Source of the DNA: Ptychodera flava
Lineage: Eukaryota; Hemichordata; Enteropneusta; Ptychoderidae
Assembly (NCBI RefSeq): GCF_041260155.1
Contig: NC_091929.1
Location: forward strand, 41,657,744-41,721,743
Length of the DNA stretch: 64,000 nucleotides
Direction of reading: 5' to 3'
This document shows, in pieces, positions 35,723-52,989 of the stretch; within the stretch, counting starts at the first letter, position 1; every line of letters starts with the position of its first letter. A program made the position numbers and the translations under genes. The notes beneath the pieces are model-generated. The model searched no databases and was not told the origin of the DNA. It was given only the letters and a program-made list of their open reading frames with translations.

Positions 35723-38700
35723 TCAATGACCCCATGGAGACAATTCCGGTTTCTTCAGTATTCTGCGACAGATATCGTAGTGCTTGCGAATGAGCTCTGA
35801 AAAAATGGAAGCAAAAATAGAGATCAGTGGTCATAAGCTGCATCACTTCAAGATCTGGGCGTCATATTTTTATTTGGTTTGTTCCATAAAGTCACCATCC
35901 TAGCTATTCCAGTAAAACCTCTATTTAATCATATCAGTGTGTCAGTCCATCCACACCAGTGCACTCTTCTGATTGAACGAGAACTCAAACCTGCCGACTC
36001 GTGGTAAAACCCTGCTTTAGCGGTACTAAATGGGCCCCTTAACTTGTATAGAATGTAAATGTGGAGATAGGGAACGCTTAGAAAGCAGGGGAAAATCGGC
36101 GTTAAAAGCAATTGAAAATGCAGTGTAAGCGTTTTGGAAATTCGCTTTTTAAAGTGTCCTATTGTAATATTTAGTATGTTGCACAAACACACAAAAGGCT
36201 TTCAAAGACAACAAATGCATATTCAGGTGGTTGAATAACAAAATGACACAATTACTTTGAAAAAGGTTGCCCACTACGGAAAATTTTGAATTTTGCACAT
36301 TAAAATTGTGTTATTTTGTGCTCAATTTGAGTGTTGTTAGCAGTATCTTTGTGAAGACTAAAAAATATTAGACATGAAATAATTTCCCATTATTACCTTT
36401 TCAACAGGGACAAGTAAATATCATAGCAAAAAATATTTTTCGCTTCTTACAGCAAAGAAATATAAAATAATGCAAAAAAGAAAAAGAAAATGCAGCTTCT
36501 GCATATTTATATGCTACTCAAGTGCTTGTGTTTCTAGGTGATACATAGCTTAAATCCAGGGTATGGCTATTTATTATATAATATACAGCTTCTGTTTGGA
36601 TATTAGAGGTGTATCTATAACATACTTTGAAAGAAAAAATAAATCATAAACTAAGGATATTGTTAAGACATTTATAAGTTTATCTAATGGCTAATTCCTT
36701 CAAGCTTGTCAAACCCTAGTCACATTACATTGCTAATGTTGTGCTTAAATTGAAAAAAGTAGTTCTGGAAACATTCCATATTGAGGTGAGTATGGGGACT
36801 GCTTATGTACGACAAATAGTTTTTTGTTGTTGTTGACAAGTCATGATAAGTTTGACACATAATTGTAAAGAACAACAATTGTCACGGAATGTCTGGTGTA
36901 GGCTATTTGGACAAGCTCTATTGAGTATTCAAGATTTTTCAGGTGCATTGATGAGAATCTACTGCATAAGCACAAGAAATGAATTATGTTTAAAATTGAA
37001 ATACTTGGAATATGTCATGCAACAGAAAAGCTGTGAGGTAAAATATGAATCACGTAAAAGCATTAATGCAGTGAAATGTAATAAATTCAGATGTTATGAA
37101 AATGTCGTGACCAAAGATTGCACCGAAAATTAAAAAAGGTTATGGTACCGACGTCATAAGATGTTACAAAAATGGTGGGCACGCCGAATATTTAAGATGT
37201 TAAAAAATGGAGCGACCTTAGAGTCCGTCAACAAATTTTAAGTACAGGTTAGGGTAGCTGTCTTTGTATAATTTTTACTTCATATCTATCAGCAATCCTG
37301 TTTTTGCGTTTCCTGCCATCCATTGTTCGGATTTTCCTTTAGGCAACCTCTCGGATTCTTTTCCCCCGAAACCCCCGGCCCGGATATCAAATGGTCTACC
37401 CCTATTTCTTTTCGTTTCCTAGGACCTCGAGTTGCTATCGATGTGATTGAAAAATACTTATTTTGCAAGGCTGTAGTCATTTCACAGCTTGCACGCAGCA
37501 TTTTCCTGACTGTAATACATACCTTGTCGTGTGCTCCCTACCAAATATGTGGTTGCCAGGTTTGTGCAGTACATGTCAGGCGTTGTTGGAATGTGGTCTC
37601 CAGGAGTGTAATTTACAGTGATTTCAGGAATCTTGGATATTTCACAATAGTCCAGGATATCTTCGGCCCTACCAGAAGCAGCAGTATCGACAAAACCCCA
37701 CATTCCATGCAGTCCATTTGGAGTGCGTTCACCTATGTTCTCTCCAGAACCAAGTTTCAGTAAACCCTGAACCAAATCTTCATCATCGAATAATTGTCTG
37801 CATACAAATGCCATACCGCAATCCAACCTTCCATTGACTTCAAGCAACTTGCATTCTCCATTAGGAAGCACGAAAAATTCGATATCAAGAAACTGGTCGT
37901 TGAACCCTTTTTGGATAAGCTTTTTCACGATACTGTCTGCAAGCATTCTTACTCGCGTTTCTTCTTCCAGTGTTACATTTGAAGGTGCAAACCCTCCTAG
38001 GAAGGTGCGTGCGCCCTCCCTGGCTGGTTTTTCATCGAAATACCAGTCATGAATCCCGAAATGTTTGATATTACCATCTTGTACACACAAGCATGCCGTT
38101 GCAATCATTTTAGGGTCAATGTATTCTTGCAGTAAAGCACACCTTGAAACACTATACGGATAGGTTTCTACATCGATCCATTTTTTGGTAAAATTTTCAG
38201 AAATGTATTGAGTCTCATGACAGTTTTGAAGATTTACTATCGCTTCACGGAGGTCTTCTAATCCTGTAACCTTTTGAACTCCAAATGAAGTATGCCCAGT
38301 CATCGGTTTAATGCAACAAACTCCCCCTACATGTTGTAGAAACTTATTTGCCTTTTCAAGTATTGTTTCTAAATCATCATCCAACTCGAGTACTGTGGAC
38401 CTTGGTGACTGAACATCGTTTTCAAAATGTTTTGCTCCATAATACTTATGGACAGTGAGGAACACCGACTCGACCGAGGGACCTCTGATGTGAGGAAATG
38501 TCTCTGCCAGAGCAGCATGTACAACCGAGCCTACATCATAGCCGCTCACCACCAGATCAACACTTTGCTCATTTACAATTTCAATACACTCTTCTGTGTA
38601 CTGATTCAAGTCGAAAGCTTTGGATGAGTTCCATCGCGCAAAAATGAAAGAGTACTTCTCTTTGAAATCTTCAGGAAGGTCGTGTATGATAGATAATGTT

Positions 38701-39473
38701 TTGTCTTCATAAGCAGTCGGGCACAGGATCATTGCTCTCTGTGTAGACTGTGTACATCAAAAGAAGGTAGAAAAATGTTTATAAATAATTTTCAGTGCGG
38801 GTTTTAGGGATTACATGAAACAATAAAGCTCATCATTGTCATTTACTATCAGTGAAAATAATCTTAAAAGTGCAGATAGGGGAAATCATAACTGTGGGGA
38901 GGAGAAATTGGAAGACGTTTAGAGTAGGGATCTTTCCATCATCCGAATGGAATCGTAGGGATTATTCCTGGTGGGGAGGGGAAGGGGTGAATTGATGGAT
39001 GGGAGTGGAAATTTTGCAAATCACAGCGACAGAAGAGTAGTAAACAGCTTGCAACTCCTCTCTTGGTCGTAATTTTGTATGAAATACCTAAGAATGGTAA
39101 AAAAGTCAAATACATGAGAATTGTAAAAGGTTATTGTTACAGTATCTTGAAATCGGTTGGTTGACTGCCGCTTGGTCTAATCACACTGGGACTGTAAGTT
39201 TAACATTATTGTATTTTAATTTTGTCATGACCAGTGGGGATATCGTCATGGAAAGAAGCAAGCTTTTATCCATCAGTCAACATACTATTTTAGGGTTGGT
39301 GCATAACTCAACGAGATTGAACATATGCATAAAGCATCAGTAAGCCTTTGCAAAAGGTCAGTGTTTGCTTATAAAGGTAGAGGACCTGACGTCAGTGGTT
39401 GAACCCTTCCTAAACTCGGCTAAGGTTTCGTTTGCATAAGATTCCTTACCTTTATTGCTTTGTTGTGAGCCAT
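35723..39473 (-). CDS. ATP-grasp ligase, array copy E (3 coding exons)
   Basis: Coding exons are 39450-39473 (MAHNKAIK), 37523-38747 (starting STQRAMILCP) and 35723-35796 (ELIRKHYDIC...SPWGH, TGA), giving 440 residues. ATP-grasp features are complete: CCIKPM lysine, TGHTSFGV loop, LLQEY hinge, DIEFF and LEVNGR. Differences from D include GSTRQ in place of GRTRE at the last coding junction, where CAAG joins AG to give Q-E. The splice sites are standard. It is the right-most copy of the array. Likely a cytosolic ATP-dependent amide ligase; the partner molecules are unknown. Confidence 0.9.
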
Positions 39474-39511
39474 ACCTCGCTTCAGGTAGAACGATTGTGT
39501 CTTGGGTGCAC
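39450..39511 (-). other. Start-codon exon of copy E with 5' UTR part
   Basis: Acceptor TTCTTAAG, donor GTAAGG. The 38 bases before the ATG are open in frame here, so an upstream coding extension cannot be excluded for copy E alone. Confidence 0.65.
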
Positions 39512-39932
39512 CTTAAGAATAAAATAATATACTGTATTAGATTAAAATCGGCTGAAATCGTTCACAGTTCCAGAAGTCCCCGCAAAAATGAAAGTGACTG
39601 ATTGAAAAAATCGTGGTCACAGTGGTACTGTAGTATTGAGAATTCGACCATTTGTTCTCGTTTCCTTAACTTTTTGAGTGAAAAACATGATAAAATATTT
39701 CAATGACAATGTCACAAGGACCAAACATTGAAATCATTGAGAAACGTCTGATAAGCGAGGCACAACGGGATGAAAGGCAGAAAGCTTATTTCACTCAAAA
39801 CATGCATCATACTGAACCATTGAGGCAGTGCTAAATTTCTCTCTTGGAATCTTTTTCAAAATACTCAACCCTCAATTTCCGAAATACAGAACGCTTCAAA
39901 GACAGAAGAGTAGACAGAAGAGAGAACATTTA

Positions 39933-40173
39933 AGGTGGAATGCGCCACGGGGATAGATATTTGGACTGTCACAATTTTCCCATTCTTTCTTGATCTACCA
40001 CTTTAGGGGGCTCATTTTGAAATCCTTGGAGTAAGGAAAACTTTAAACGTCTTTAAACGTAAATTTTATTTTGGCCAATAGAATTAACACAGGGATGGAG
40101 GCAATTTTAAATGTCAAATATCTGTAAAACATAGATACTTTGTTTCTCTAGTACCAAAATTTGCGCGGTGATC
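39933..40173. mobile_element. Truncated MITE, relative of the one at 40903
   Basis: It starts AAGGTGGAATGCGCC and matches the reverse complement of 41010-41254 for about 240 bases (shared TTTAGGGGGCTCATTTTGAAA- and CCCTGTGTTA-like stretches), then stops short of the other end. It may instead be one arm of a larger composite with 40903-41254. Confidence 0.6.
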
Positions 40174-40220
40174 CCCAATTTTTAGCTTACGTGTTCACAC
40201 GTGAGCTTACGTCGCAGCGA

Positions 40221-40251
<31 letters not shown>

Positions 40252-40902
40252 GGGACCGATATCTCAAAACGGCTCATAAGATCAGAACCAAATATGATAC
40301 ACAGATTATGTTTGAGAATGGCAAGAATCGATAAGTTTTTTGTTGGTGTAGCTTGTATATTTTATGCTCATTTGCTTAATAAATGATTTACCATTAACGT
40401 TTTAAGAGGTTAAATAATTTTTTGTATTTGTCCGTAGGGGCGCATTTTTCGAGTGAGGCACCCATTCATTATTTTTTCTGTTGCAATGTATAGGCACGGG
40501 CCAAATCCGGGAGTAGCGATATTTCTATACACATCCTTCAGTGAGCACATTTACACAAACCAACTTTGGTTTGAAAATAAACTCATAAAAATATTACATA
40601 AAATCCGCAGCTATTGGGGCTTCAACCATTTTTATTCACTAAACCTTCATGGCTGAGGTTAAACATCTTTTACTGCTTTGTAGATTTTTTTACTTTAAAC
40701 CCCCTTCTTGGAATTTAATGGTTCATCCCTTGGTACATTTATAAATTATGTAAAATATGTAAGCTCTAACATGTCTTTGATGAATGTTGTCCGACTGAGC
40801 CTCGGGCAATCGTACAATTCAAGTCAAATAATCCAAATGTAGGAAAAGGAATTTTAGTCTTGTCAAACAAATGAAGCGGAAAACTAGCAGCGGCCATTGT
40901 TA
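40174..40902. repeat. Repeat-rich 5' intron of copy E
   Basis: Contains a palindromic CGTGTTCACACG (40191-40202), a (TGTC)n tract at 40220-40251 followed by an ACCGATATCTCAAAACGG stretch typical of dispersed repeats, and the AATGGTTCATCCCTTGGTAC segment shared with copy D. Confidence 0.5.
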
Positions 40903-41254
40903 AGGTAGTATACTCCTCGAAAGTGAAAGACTTATCCTTTTGCTCACACTTTCCTAAATGAAATTTTCAACCATTCTCTTACCAAATCAACAATAAAAAG
41001 CAGGGGTCACCGAGCAAAGTTTGGAACTAGCGAAACAAATTACCCAACATTCCGCGATATTTGAAATTCAAAATGGCCGCCTTCCCTGTGTTATCTATAT
41101 GGGGAAAATGAAATTTTGGATTTTCGAAAAACTAAGACAGTGAAATATTTTCTTTCTCCGAAAGCTTTAAAATGAGCCCCCCACAATTGCAGATCAGAAA
41201 AGAATTGTAGAAATTTGAAAGTCCGAATATCTGTCCCCGAGGCGCGATCTACCT
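40903..41254. mobile_element. MITE inserted upstream of copy E
   Basis: A 352-bp insertion begins AGGTAGTATACTCCTCG and ends CGAGGCGCGATCTACCT. Copy C (about 22040-22048) has the flanking AGCAGC-CATTGTTA and ATGCA sequences directly joined, giving an empty site. The target duplication is not clean (TTA on the left, CTAA on the right). Confidence 0.7.
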
Positions 41255-41330
41255 CTAATGCACAGAATTAAAAGACGCAAACTGACGTTTCAAACTGTGT
41301 CTAGTTGAAAGTAAGTCATGGTGACACGAG

Positions 41331-41405
41331 TGCATTAGCGTGAATGTCCTTATGTGACCCTATACTGTACAATGTACAAGGGTCACATCCGGGCACGCTA
41401 ATGCA
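41331..41405. repeat. Long hairpin upstream of copy E
   Basis: Outer arms TGCATTAGCGTG / CACGCTAATGCA are perfect, inner arms ATGTGACCC / GGGTCACAT also, around a TACTGTACAATGTAC centre. It corresponds in position to the copy C hairpin. Confidence 0.7.
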
Positions 41406-41929
41406 TCTGGATCAACGTGACTGACATTCAATATACACAGTTAATTCAACTGAAATAAACATTGAGTTACAATGCCATTCACCTAGACACAGTTTAATGA
41501 CATTGTTATTCGCAATCATAAGGAACTTTGCTATGAATGCCATTTGCAATTGATTGTTAAAAACCTATGCTCGTTCTATAAAAGTCCAAGATATCATGGT
41601 ATGCGTTTTATGTCAGAGAAAATGAGACATCTGACATGATCTGTGTACGAGTTTACATAATCCAAGAGACAATATTATACGTTGTTTTCAAAGCTTCAAG
41701 ACATTACAATCTTCCAATGGGCTTGTGTTTGCAACCGTGAATACGTACCATGTCCTTGAAATAGGACAACATTATCTGATGTGACCCCGAGGTTAGCTTC
41801 ATGGTCCCATTTGTAAAGATAGCATACGTCATCATAAAACTGAACTTCTGACGCTATAGGGATTTTATATTAGTAAGCAACCTGCTTTCCCTATTCTCAC
41901 GAACGTTCAACACCAATAAAACCCCTAAC

Positions 41930-42545
41930 ACTCTTTTCCATGAATATGTGAAAACATATGTTCATTTTCTCCTCAACCTTGAGCTGCTTTTCGATTCAGA
42001 GCTGAAATGCGGTACAGGGAGCAGCGAAATGTCACCTATCTGAACCGTTCACAAAACATGAGTGATTCGGTGTCGTTCTGATAAACGTTTCTGACTTCAG
42101 TAGATGCAAAAAACACTTCAAAAATGCTTTGCCATAAGACCCACCTTATCAAATCGATTCCTTCCTTCTGATCAACAGCGCATGGTCAGAAAAGGTCGAT
42201 GATATCTGCATGTGACACAAATACAGCACAGATGTACATGTCACTAACCCATGAAATGTTTGCCTATATATATGTGTGGATCGGAAACTGGTGTGTTCAG
42301 AAACCTAGAAATTGAAGCCTTGACGTATATTCAGCAGAGTTCTAAAATATTTACTTTCTTTTGAGTGAAAAGAAATCACAATCTCCGTCAGATCACCCCT
42401 CCCACATAATGCAATGGTCCATTCTATCTACAGTTCACCATCGTATTCTCGAATGTATACTCCATGGGGCTATGTCCCTTCAAGGTCACAGATGGTTGAT
42501 CTTAACCTTCTACCTTTACATACCATTGAATGAAGGCAACAAATT
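41930..42545 (-). promoter_or_regulatory. Conserved upstream block, copy E
   Basis: Homologous to the blocks of copies A, C and D, with the donor-like GATAAG/GTGGGT at 42145/42144. The C-type TATA box is not evident. A role as promoter plus non-coding exon is inferred. Confidence 0.45.
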
Positions 42546-42561
42546 TATTGACATTCCTACA

Positions 42562-44942
<2,381 letters not shown>

Positions 44943-44974
44943 TGACACATACCGTTTGAAAGAAGATAAATTTG

Positions 44975-44977
<3 letters not shown>

Positions 44978-45034
<57 letters not shown>
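44978..45034. repeat. (TA)n microsatellite
   Basis: A TA tract on the 5' side of the LINE. Together with 42567-42719 it suggests that the LINE landed in a TA-rich tract. Confidence 0.9.
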
Positions 45035-45038
<4 letters not shown>

Positions 45039-45368
45039 ATACACAATTATATATATGTGTGTGTGTCTGTGTCTGTCTGTCTATGTCTGTAACTGATATG
45101 ACCAGGGTTATAACAGTATTGGGTCACTTGATAGCATGTCGGGGCCAGTAAGTCTGGTATTCCAATTTTGAAGGGGTGCACTGCATGTATTTTAATCTAA
45201 GATACTATTTAGTCCACTATACACTAAGCTACAGTATATAGAGTGATGATTAGCTAGAGACTGAACTGCATACACCTGAGCCTAGACAGATATAAATGAC
45301 CGAATGAATAGTAATGACAACCCATAAATAATACTGACATAGCACTATGTCAATACACGGACACACAC

Positions 45369-48133
<2,765 letters not shown>

Positions 48134-48136
48134 TAG

Positions 48137-50207
48137 GGACTGGACACAAATTACAGGGGGTGGGCCGCCATTTTTCGCGAAAGCATTTTTGAAGGGTCAT
48201 AAAATTTTGTGCAAGCCTATGGGGGAGGGTCACCTTTTTATGCATCAAAGCTGAAATTGCATGTGCACGTATTAGAGAATATGGAATACTGAAAAAAGAA
48301 AAAATGCCTCCTGGCACTTTCATTTTCTATCGTTTCCATTTTGGGCGCGCCCTTCGGGCGCAAGTTTAAGGGTATAATGAACAATGTATTGATGATCCAA
48401 GCAGCCACATTGATTTAAGTTGTCATGATTTCTACTTATCCAACCCCTCTATTGTACATATCAACTGTCCCCTATAATGACGCTTTCAATAACAATTTGG
48501 GAGATCACTTATTTGATATCATTCTCCCATCGACAATCCATTGGGTATAAGTCGGTGTCACAATGTTCATGAAGCTGTATGTACATTTGTCATTTTTTGA
48601 GGACATTGACAGAATACAAACTATTCAGAATAGTGCAAAATGTCATCAATAACAACTGGAAGCTTCAGGTCGAACAACTTTTGAATAACAATTTAGGATC
48701 AGATAACCTACGAGTTATTTGTAGTTTCCTCGTAGCCTACAATGTATAGTGAATCAACATTCGGTGAAATTCCAAAATCAAATTTCTTGCACAACCATGG
48801 ACTTGAAACCACTCTAGTCTAATCATGAACATTAATACTAATAATTAGATGTACATAAATGCACAGATTTAACTGGAAAAGAAATATTCATAGTTTCATC
48901 ATAGGCTGCCATGCATAGTGAATTGACATTTCAGTGAAATTCCAAAATCAAATTTCTTGCACAACCATTGACTTGAAACCACTCTAGTCTAATCATGACC
49001 ATTAATACTAATAATTAGGTGTACATAAATGCACAGATTTACTGGTTTTGTATTGGAAAAAATATTCATAGTTTCATCATGGGCTGCCATGCATAGTGAA
49101 TGGACATTTCAGTGAAATTCCAAAATCAAATTTCTTGCACAACCATTGACTTGAAACCACTCTAGTCTAATCATGAACATTAATACTAATAATTAGGTGT
49201 ACATAAATGCACAGATTTACTGGTTTTGTATTGGAAAAAAATATTCATAGTTTCATCATGGGCTGCCATGCATAGTGAATGGACATTTCAGTGAAATTCC
49301 AAAATCAAATTTCTTGCACAACCATTGACTTGAAACCACTCTAGTCTAATCATGAACATTAATACTAATAATTAGGTGTACATAAATGCACAGATTTACT
49401 GGTTTTGTATTGGAAAAAAATATTCATAGTTTCATCATGGGCTGCCATGCATAGTGAATGGACATTTCAGTGAAATTCCAAAATCAAATTTCTTGCACAA
49501 CCATTGACTTGAAACCACTGTAGTCTAGTCATGAACATTAATACTAATAATTAGGTGTACATAAATGCACAGATTTACTAGTTTTGTATTGGAAAAAAAT
49601 ATTCATAGTTTCATCATAGGCTGCCATGCATAGTGAATGGACATTTCAGTGAAATTCCAAAATCAAATTTCTTGCACAACCATTGACTTGAAACCACTCT
49701 AGTCTAATCATGAACATTAATACTAATAATTAGGTGTACATAAATGCAAAGATTTACCTAGTTTTGTATTGGGAAAAAATATTCATAGTTTAATCATAGG
49801 CTGCCATGCATAGTGAATGGACATTATAGATGAAATCTAAAAATTACATTTTTTGTACATGTCATGCATGCACTTTTTACCTGCCACTTCAAGCAAAGTA
49901 CATTTACATGAATTATCACACACTTATGATTTGATATTTTTTGGACAAAGCGTTATATCGGCCGCATTTTGCCTTCCTTTTGGGAGGGGACTTCAAAAGT
50001 ATAGCAAGTCAGAAGGAGGTCTTGAACACATTGCGGGTTTTTTTGGGGGGTATTGAGTAACAGGGGAGGGTCACATATTTTCATGCACGGATAAGGGGGA
50101 GGGTCACTAATTTTTGTGCATGAACTTTTGAAGGGTCACTATATTTGATGCAGCGGTTTTTCGAAAAACACCGGCCCACCTCCCCCCTGTAATTTATGTC
50201 CAGTCCC
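48137..50207. mobile_element. PIF/Harbinger-like non-autonomous element carrying a satellite
   Basis: The ends are inverted repeats beginning GGGACTGGACA and continuing imperfectly for 100 bases or more (AAATTACAGGGGG, GGGCCG, GAAGGGTCA, GGGGGAGGGTCAC blocks). TTA flanks it on both sides (48134-48136 and 50208-50210), a 3-bp duplication expected of PIF/Harbinger. No transposase is visible. The middle is a 179-bp tandem array. Confidence 0.7.
48710..49835. repeat. 179-bp tandem satellite, about six units
   Basis: The CATAGTGAAT block recurs at 48914, 49092, 49271, 49450, 49629 and 49809, with a diverged first unit at 48745. Spacing is 178-180 bp (169 for the first). Inner units are nearly identical and outer ones diverged, as expected for unequal exchange. 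Confidence 0.95.
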
Positions 50208-50567
50208 TTACACTGTGGAACACATATGTGTAGCTGCAGCCTACGTCCCACACGCCTATACACACTTGTGTCACACACGGGAAAACTGAAACGCAGTAAA
50301 ACGGAAGCGAGACTATATCACCTGTGTTTGTGCATGGCATTGGCACTAACGTACGTAAATACTCAACATTTGCTGCTTTACAAAACTAAAAGGTAGACAA
50401 AGTCAGTTTTCGCTTGTATTTTACCATTTCATTGTTCACGCTTGTGTTTAATTTTTAATACAAAGCGTCAATTAATGAATGTTTTGTTGCTAACTTTCGG
50501 GGGAGGCACCTGCCCCCTCACCCCTTTCAGGCCACGGCTCTGGTAGGTAAAACTAAGGTCTTTGCAA
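50208..50567. other. 3' flank of the GT-B gene
   Basis: No distinct feature apart from a TGCCCCCTCACCCC stretch. No poly(A) signal was identified with confidence for the minus-strand gene. Confidence 0.3.
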
Positions 50568-52392
50568 TCAGTTTCCCTTGAGAATGTCCTTAAATTCTTC
50601 ATGAGTCTGGCTGATAGCAGTTAAAGATTTCAGTTGCTCCTTCATTCTCGCAGCAACCTTAAATCTTTGCTGTATATGTACAATCGCTTCCAAGATATGC
50701 TTTCGCCAAAAATCTACATTGCTGTCCCAACTTTCCTTTTTCGTTATGTCTACAATTATGGCCTCGGTGTCCTTAGTGTCGAAGTGCTTTTCGATGAATT
50801 CTGCCAGACCTGATTGTTTGGTGATGAGGACTGGAAGTCCAGCGGCAATGGCTTCCATACCAGCCATGCCGAAGGGTTCATTCCTAGACGGCATGATGAA
50901 TAGATCACTTTCTTTCATATGTTCAATGATACGCGTCCGTGAAGCCCACGGATTCGAGATATACCTGTCAAACTTTGTCTGTGAGTACTTCGATAAATAA
51001 TCTTGGCCCCCAGCGTGTTTCCACACCTTTTTTACTTTGTCTTTGCTCTGCACTTGCTTTGCTGTGTCTTTGCCCTGCACTTTCTTTTCCGTGCCTTTGC
51101 TCTGCACTTTCTTTTCTGTGTCTTTCCTCTGCACTTGCTTTTCTGTGTCTTTGCCCTGCACTTGCTTTTCTGTGTCATTGTCCTGCACTTGCTTTTCTGT
51201 GTCTTTCCTCTGCACTTGCTTTTCTGTGTCTTTGCCCTGCACTTGCTTTTCTGTGTCTTTGCCCTCCACTTGCTTTTCTGTGTCATGGTCCTGCACTTGC
51301 TTTTCTGTGTCTGTCCTCTGCACTTGCTTTTCTGTGTCATTGCCCTCCACTTGCTTTTCTGTGTCTTTGCCCTGCACTTCCTTTTCTGTGTCTTTGCCCT
51401 CCACTTGCTTTTCTGTGTCTTTTCCCTGCACTTGCTTTTCTGTGTCTTTGCCCTCCACTTTCTTTTCTGTGTCTTTCCTCTGCACTTGCTTTTCTGTGTC
51501 TTTTCCCTGCACTTGCTTTTCTGTGTCTTTGCCCTGCACTTTCTTTTCTGTGTCATTGTCCTGCACTTTCTTTTCTGTGTCTTTCCTCTGCACTTGCTTT
51601 TTTGTGTCTTTTCCCTGCACTTGCTTTTTTCTGTCATTCCCCTGCACTGGCATTTCTGTGTCTGTCAACTTCAAACGTCTATGAACGTAATGCTCACCGA
51701 TTCCCCTTAAGGCTTTGGCAACGATATCATATTCTTTATTTTTTTTTACTCCTGTATAAAATCTACCAAAAGTCAGGATTTGCAGTGGGTGCTTCGGATA
51801 TGGTGCCTTTATCTTTAATTTAAAGAAATCCTGGTGAGGATATGGTATATACTGCTTGTGTACGACATTTTCATTAAATTTGTCGACAAAGTAGTTGTAT
51901 ATGCGGGGGCCAATAGAGAAGACGACCTCTGAATTTTCTGCCATGTTTATGATGTATTGCTCTTTCTCTTTTAACTCTTCATTAGTGTTCTCTTTGTAAA
52001 CGTCGGTTTGTGCGGGAATAGCGTGAGTGAATTGCAATACTCTTTTCTCACTTTTTTCTGTTTCGATAGCGGCATATGACGATACCTGCATATGGCCAAT
52101 TATCACCTCTAAATTTTTTAACTGTGCAGAGTCTTGAACAGCTTTGTCAGACTTGGGTAAATCAGTGGTGGAGCTTTTATCTTTCGCGAATGTTTTTTCT
52201 GGAACTTGGATATCATTGACCCCTTTCTGCTCAGTATCATTTTTGTCATCTTTGGATGGTTCAGCCACAGTTGTGACATGGACATCAAAATCAGCCTCCT
52301 TTGCTTCCTTTGCCATATCTTGAATGACTGTAGAAATGCCGCCTTTTGCTGTTCCCCATTCATCATTTAAGATAAGGACACATTTCCTTGAA
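50568..52392 (-). CDS. GT-B family glycosyltransferase with internal coding minisatellite (3' exon)
   Basis: The terminal exon starts after TTTATAG at 52393-52400 in phase 2 and ends KGN, TGA (50568-50570), giving about 607 residues. The N-terminal domain opens CVLILNDEWGTAKGGISTV, a GT4-type start with a GG loop, and includes VIIGHMQVSSYAA and LTFGRFY. The C-terminal domain has DLFIMPSRNEPFGMAGMEA with the E-x7-E motif and AAGLPVLITKQSGLAEFI. GT-B enzymes move a sugar from a nucleotide donor; donor and acceptor are unknown. Between the domains lie about 24 nine-residue repeats (consensus KDTEKQVQG), strongly charged and probably disordered. The first coding exon(s) lie upstream and were not identified. 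No signal peptide is visible in this exon. The broken relative is at 32.2-32.7 kb. Confidence 0.8.
51028..51665 (-). repeat. 27-bp coding minisatellite inside the glycosyltransferase
   Basis: About 24 in-frame units of 27 bp encode variants of KDTEKQVQG; most changes swap K/N/T/H, Q/K and G/R/D/E. Because the unit is a multiple of three without stops, several other frames are also open, which creates long false frames on both strands. Confidence 0.95.
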
Positions 52393-52989
52393 CTATAAAA
52401 ATGAACACAGAGAAACAGTAAATAAGTTAATTACTAACAAAAACAGCAGGAAAGGTGAAAATGAGCCTACAGCCCCCACCCCGCATTGTTTCAACATTTT
52501 GAAGGTCCAGGCCAGGGCTCAAGAAAATGGCCCATACACGGAGAGCCCAGCGAAGGCCCCTGCCCTTACCGGCCTTGGCTTTCCTTCAAGAAACCCCCGT
52601 TAGCTAAAGTATGCCAAAGGAACGTGTGATGCAATATGCGGGCCATTATCAATATTCTAGAAAAATCCCTATTAGATATGCACCCTCTCGAGACATTTCT
52701 GGTAGGATAAAGGGTAAAGACGAGTGCGAGTGGATCTGTGCTTACTAAAGCCAAAGTTGTATGGACGAGCATTGCTACATTCACCCGACCAGACACTTCT
52801 TCTGTCTGATGATTGCAGGATGCATGAAACTTAAGTAACAGATATCATTACTTTGTACTTGAAGGAATTTTGTGTTATTATTTATAACGCTCTGCATCGA
52901 GCACTGTAACTTCCCACGAGGACATCTGTATACTTCGATACAACATAACCAACTTCTATATAAAGAGGATGCACACGCTCGAGAAATGT
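52393..52989. other. Intron or upstream region of the GT-B gene
   Basis: No coding exon recognised. 52500-52600 is GC-richer (GCCCAGCGAAGGCCCCTGCC) without a supported frame. Confidence 0.3.

Noticed and set aside
48710-49835. CRISPR-like array
   Set aside because: Units are contiguous 179-bp repeats without spacers in a eukaryotic genome; it is a satellite.
50939-51823. 294-residue leucine/cysteine-rich plus-strand frame
   Set aside because: Shadow of the 27-bp minisatellite in the minus-strand glycosyltransferase.
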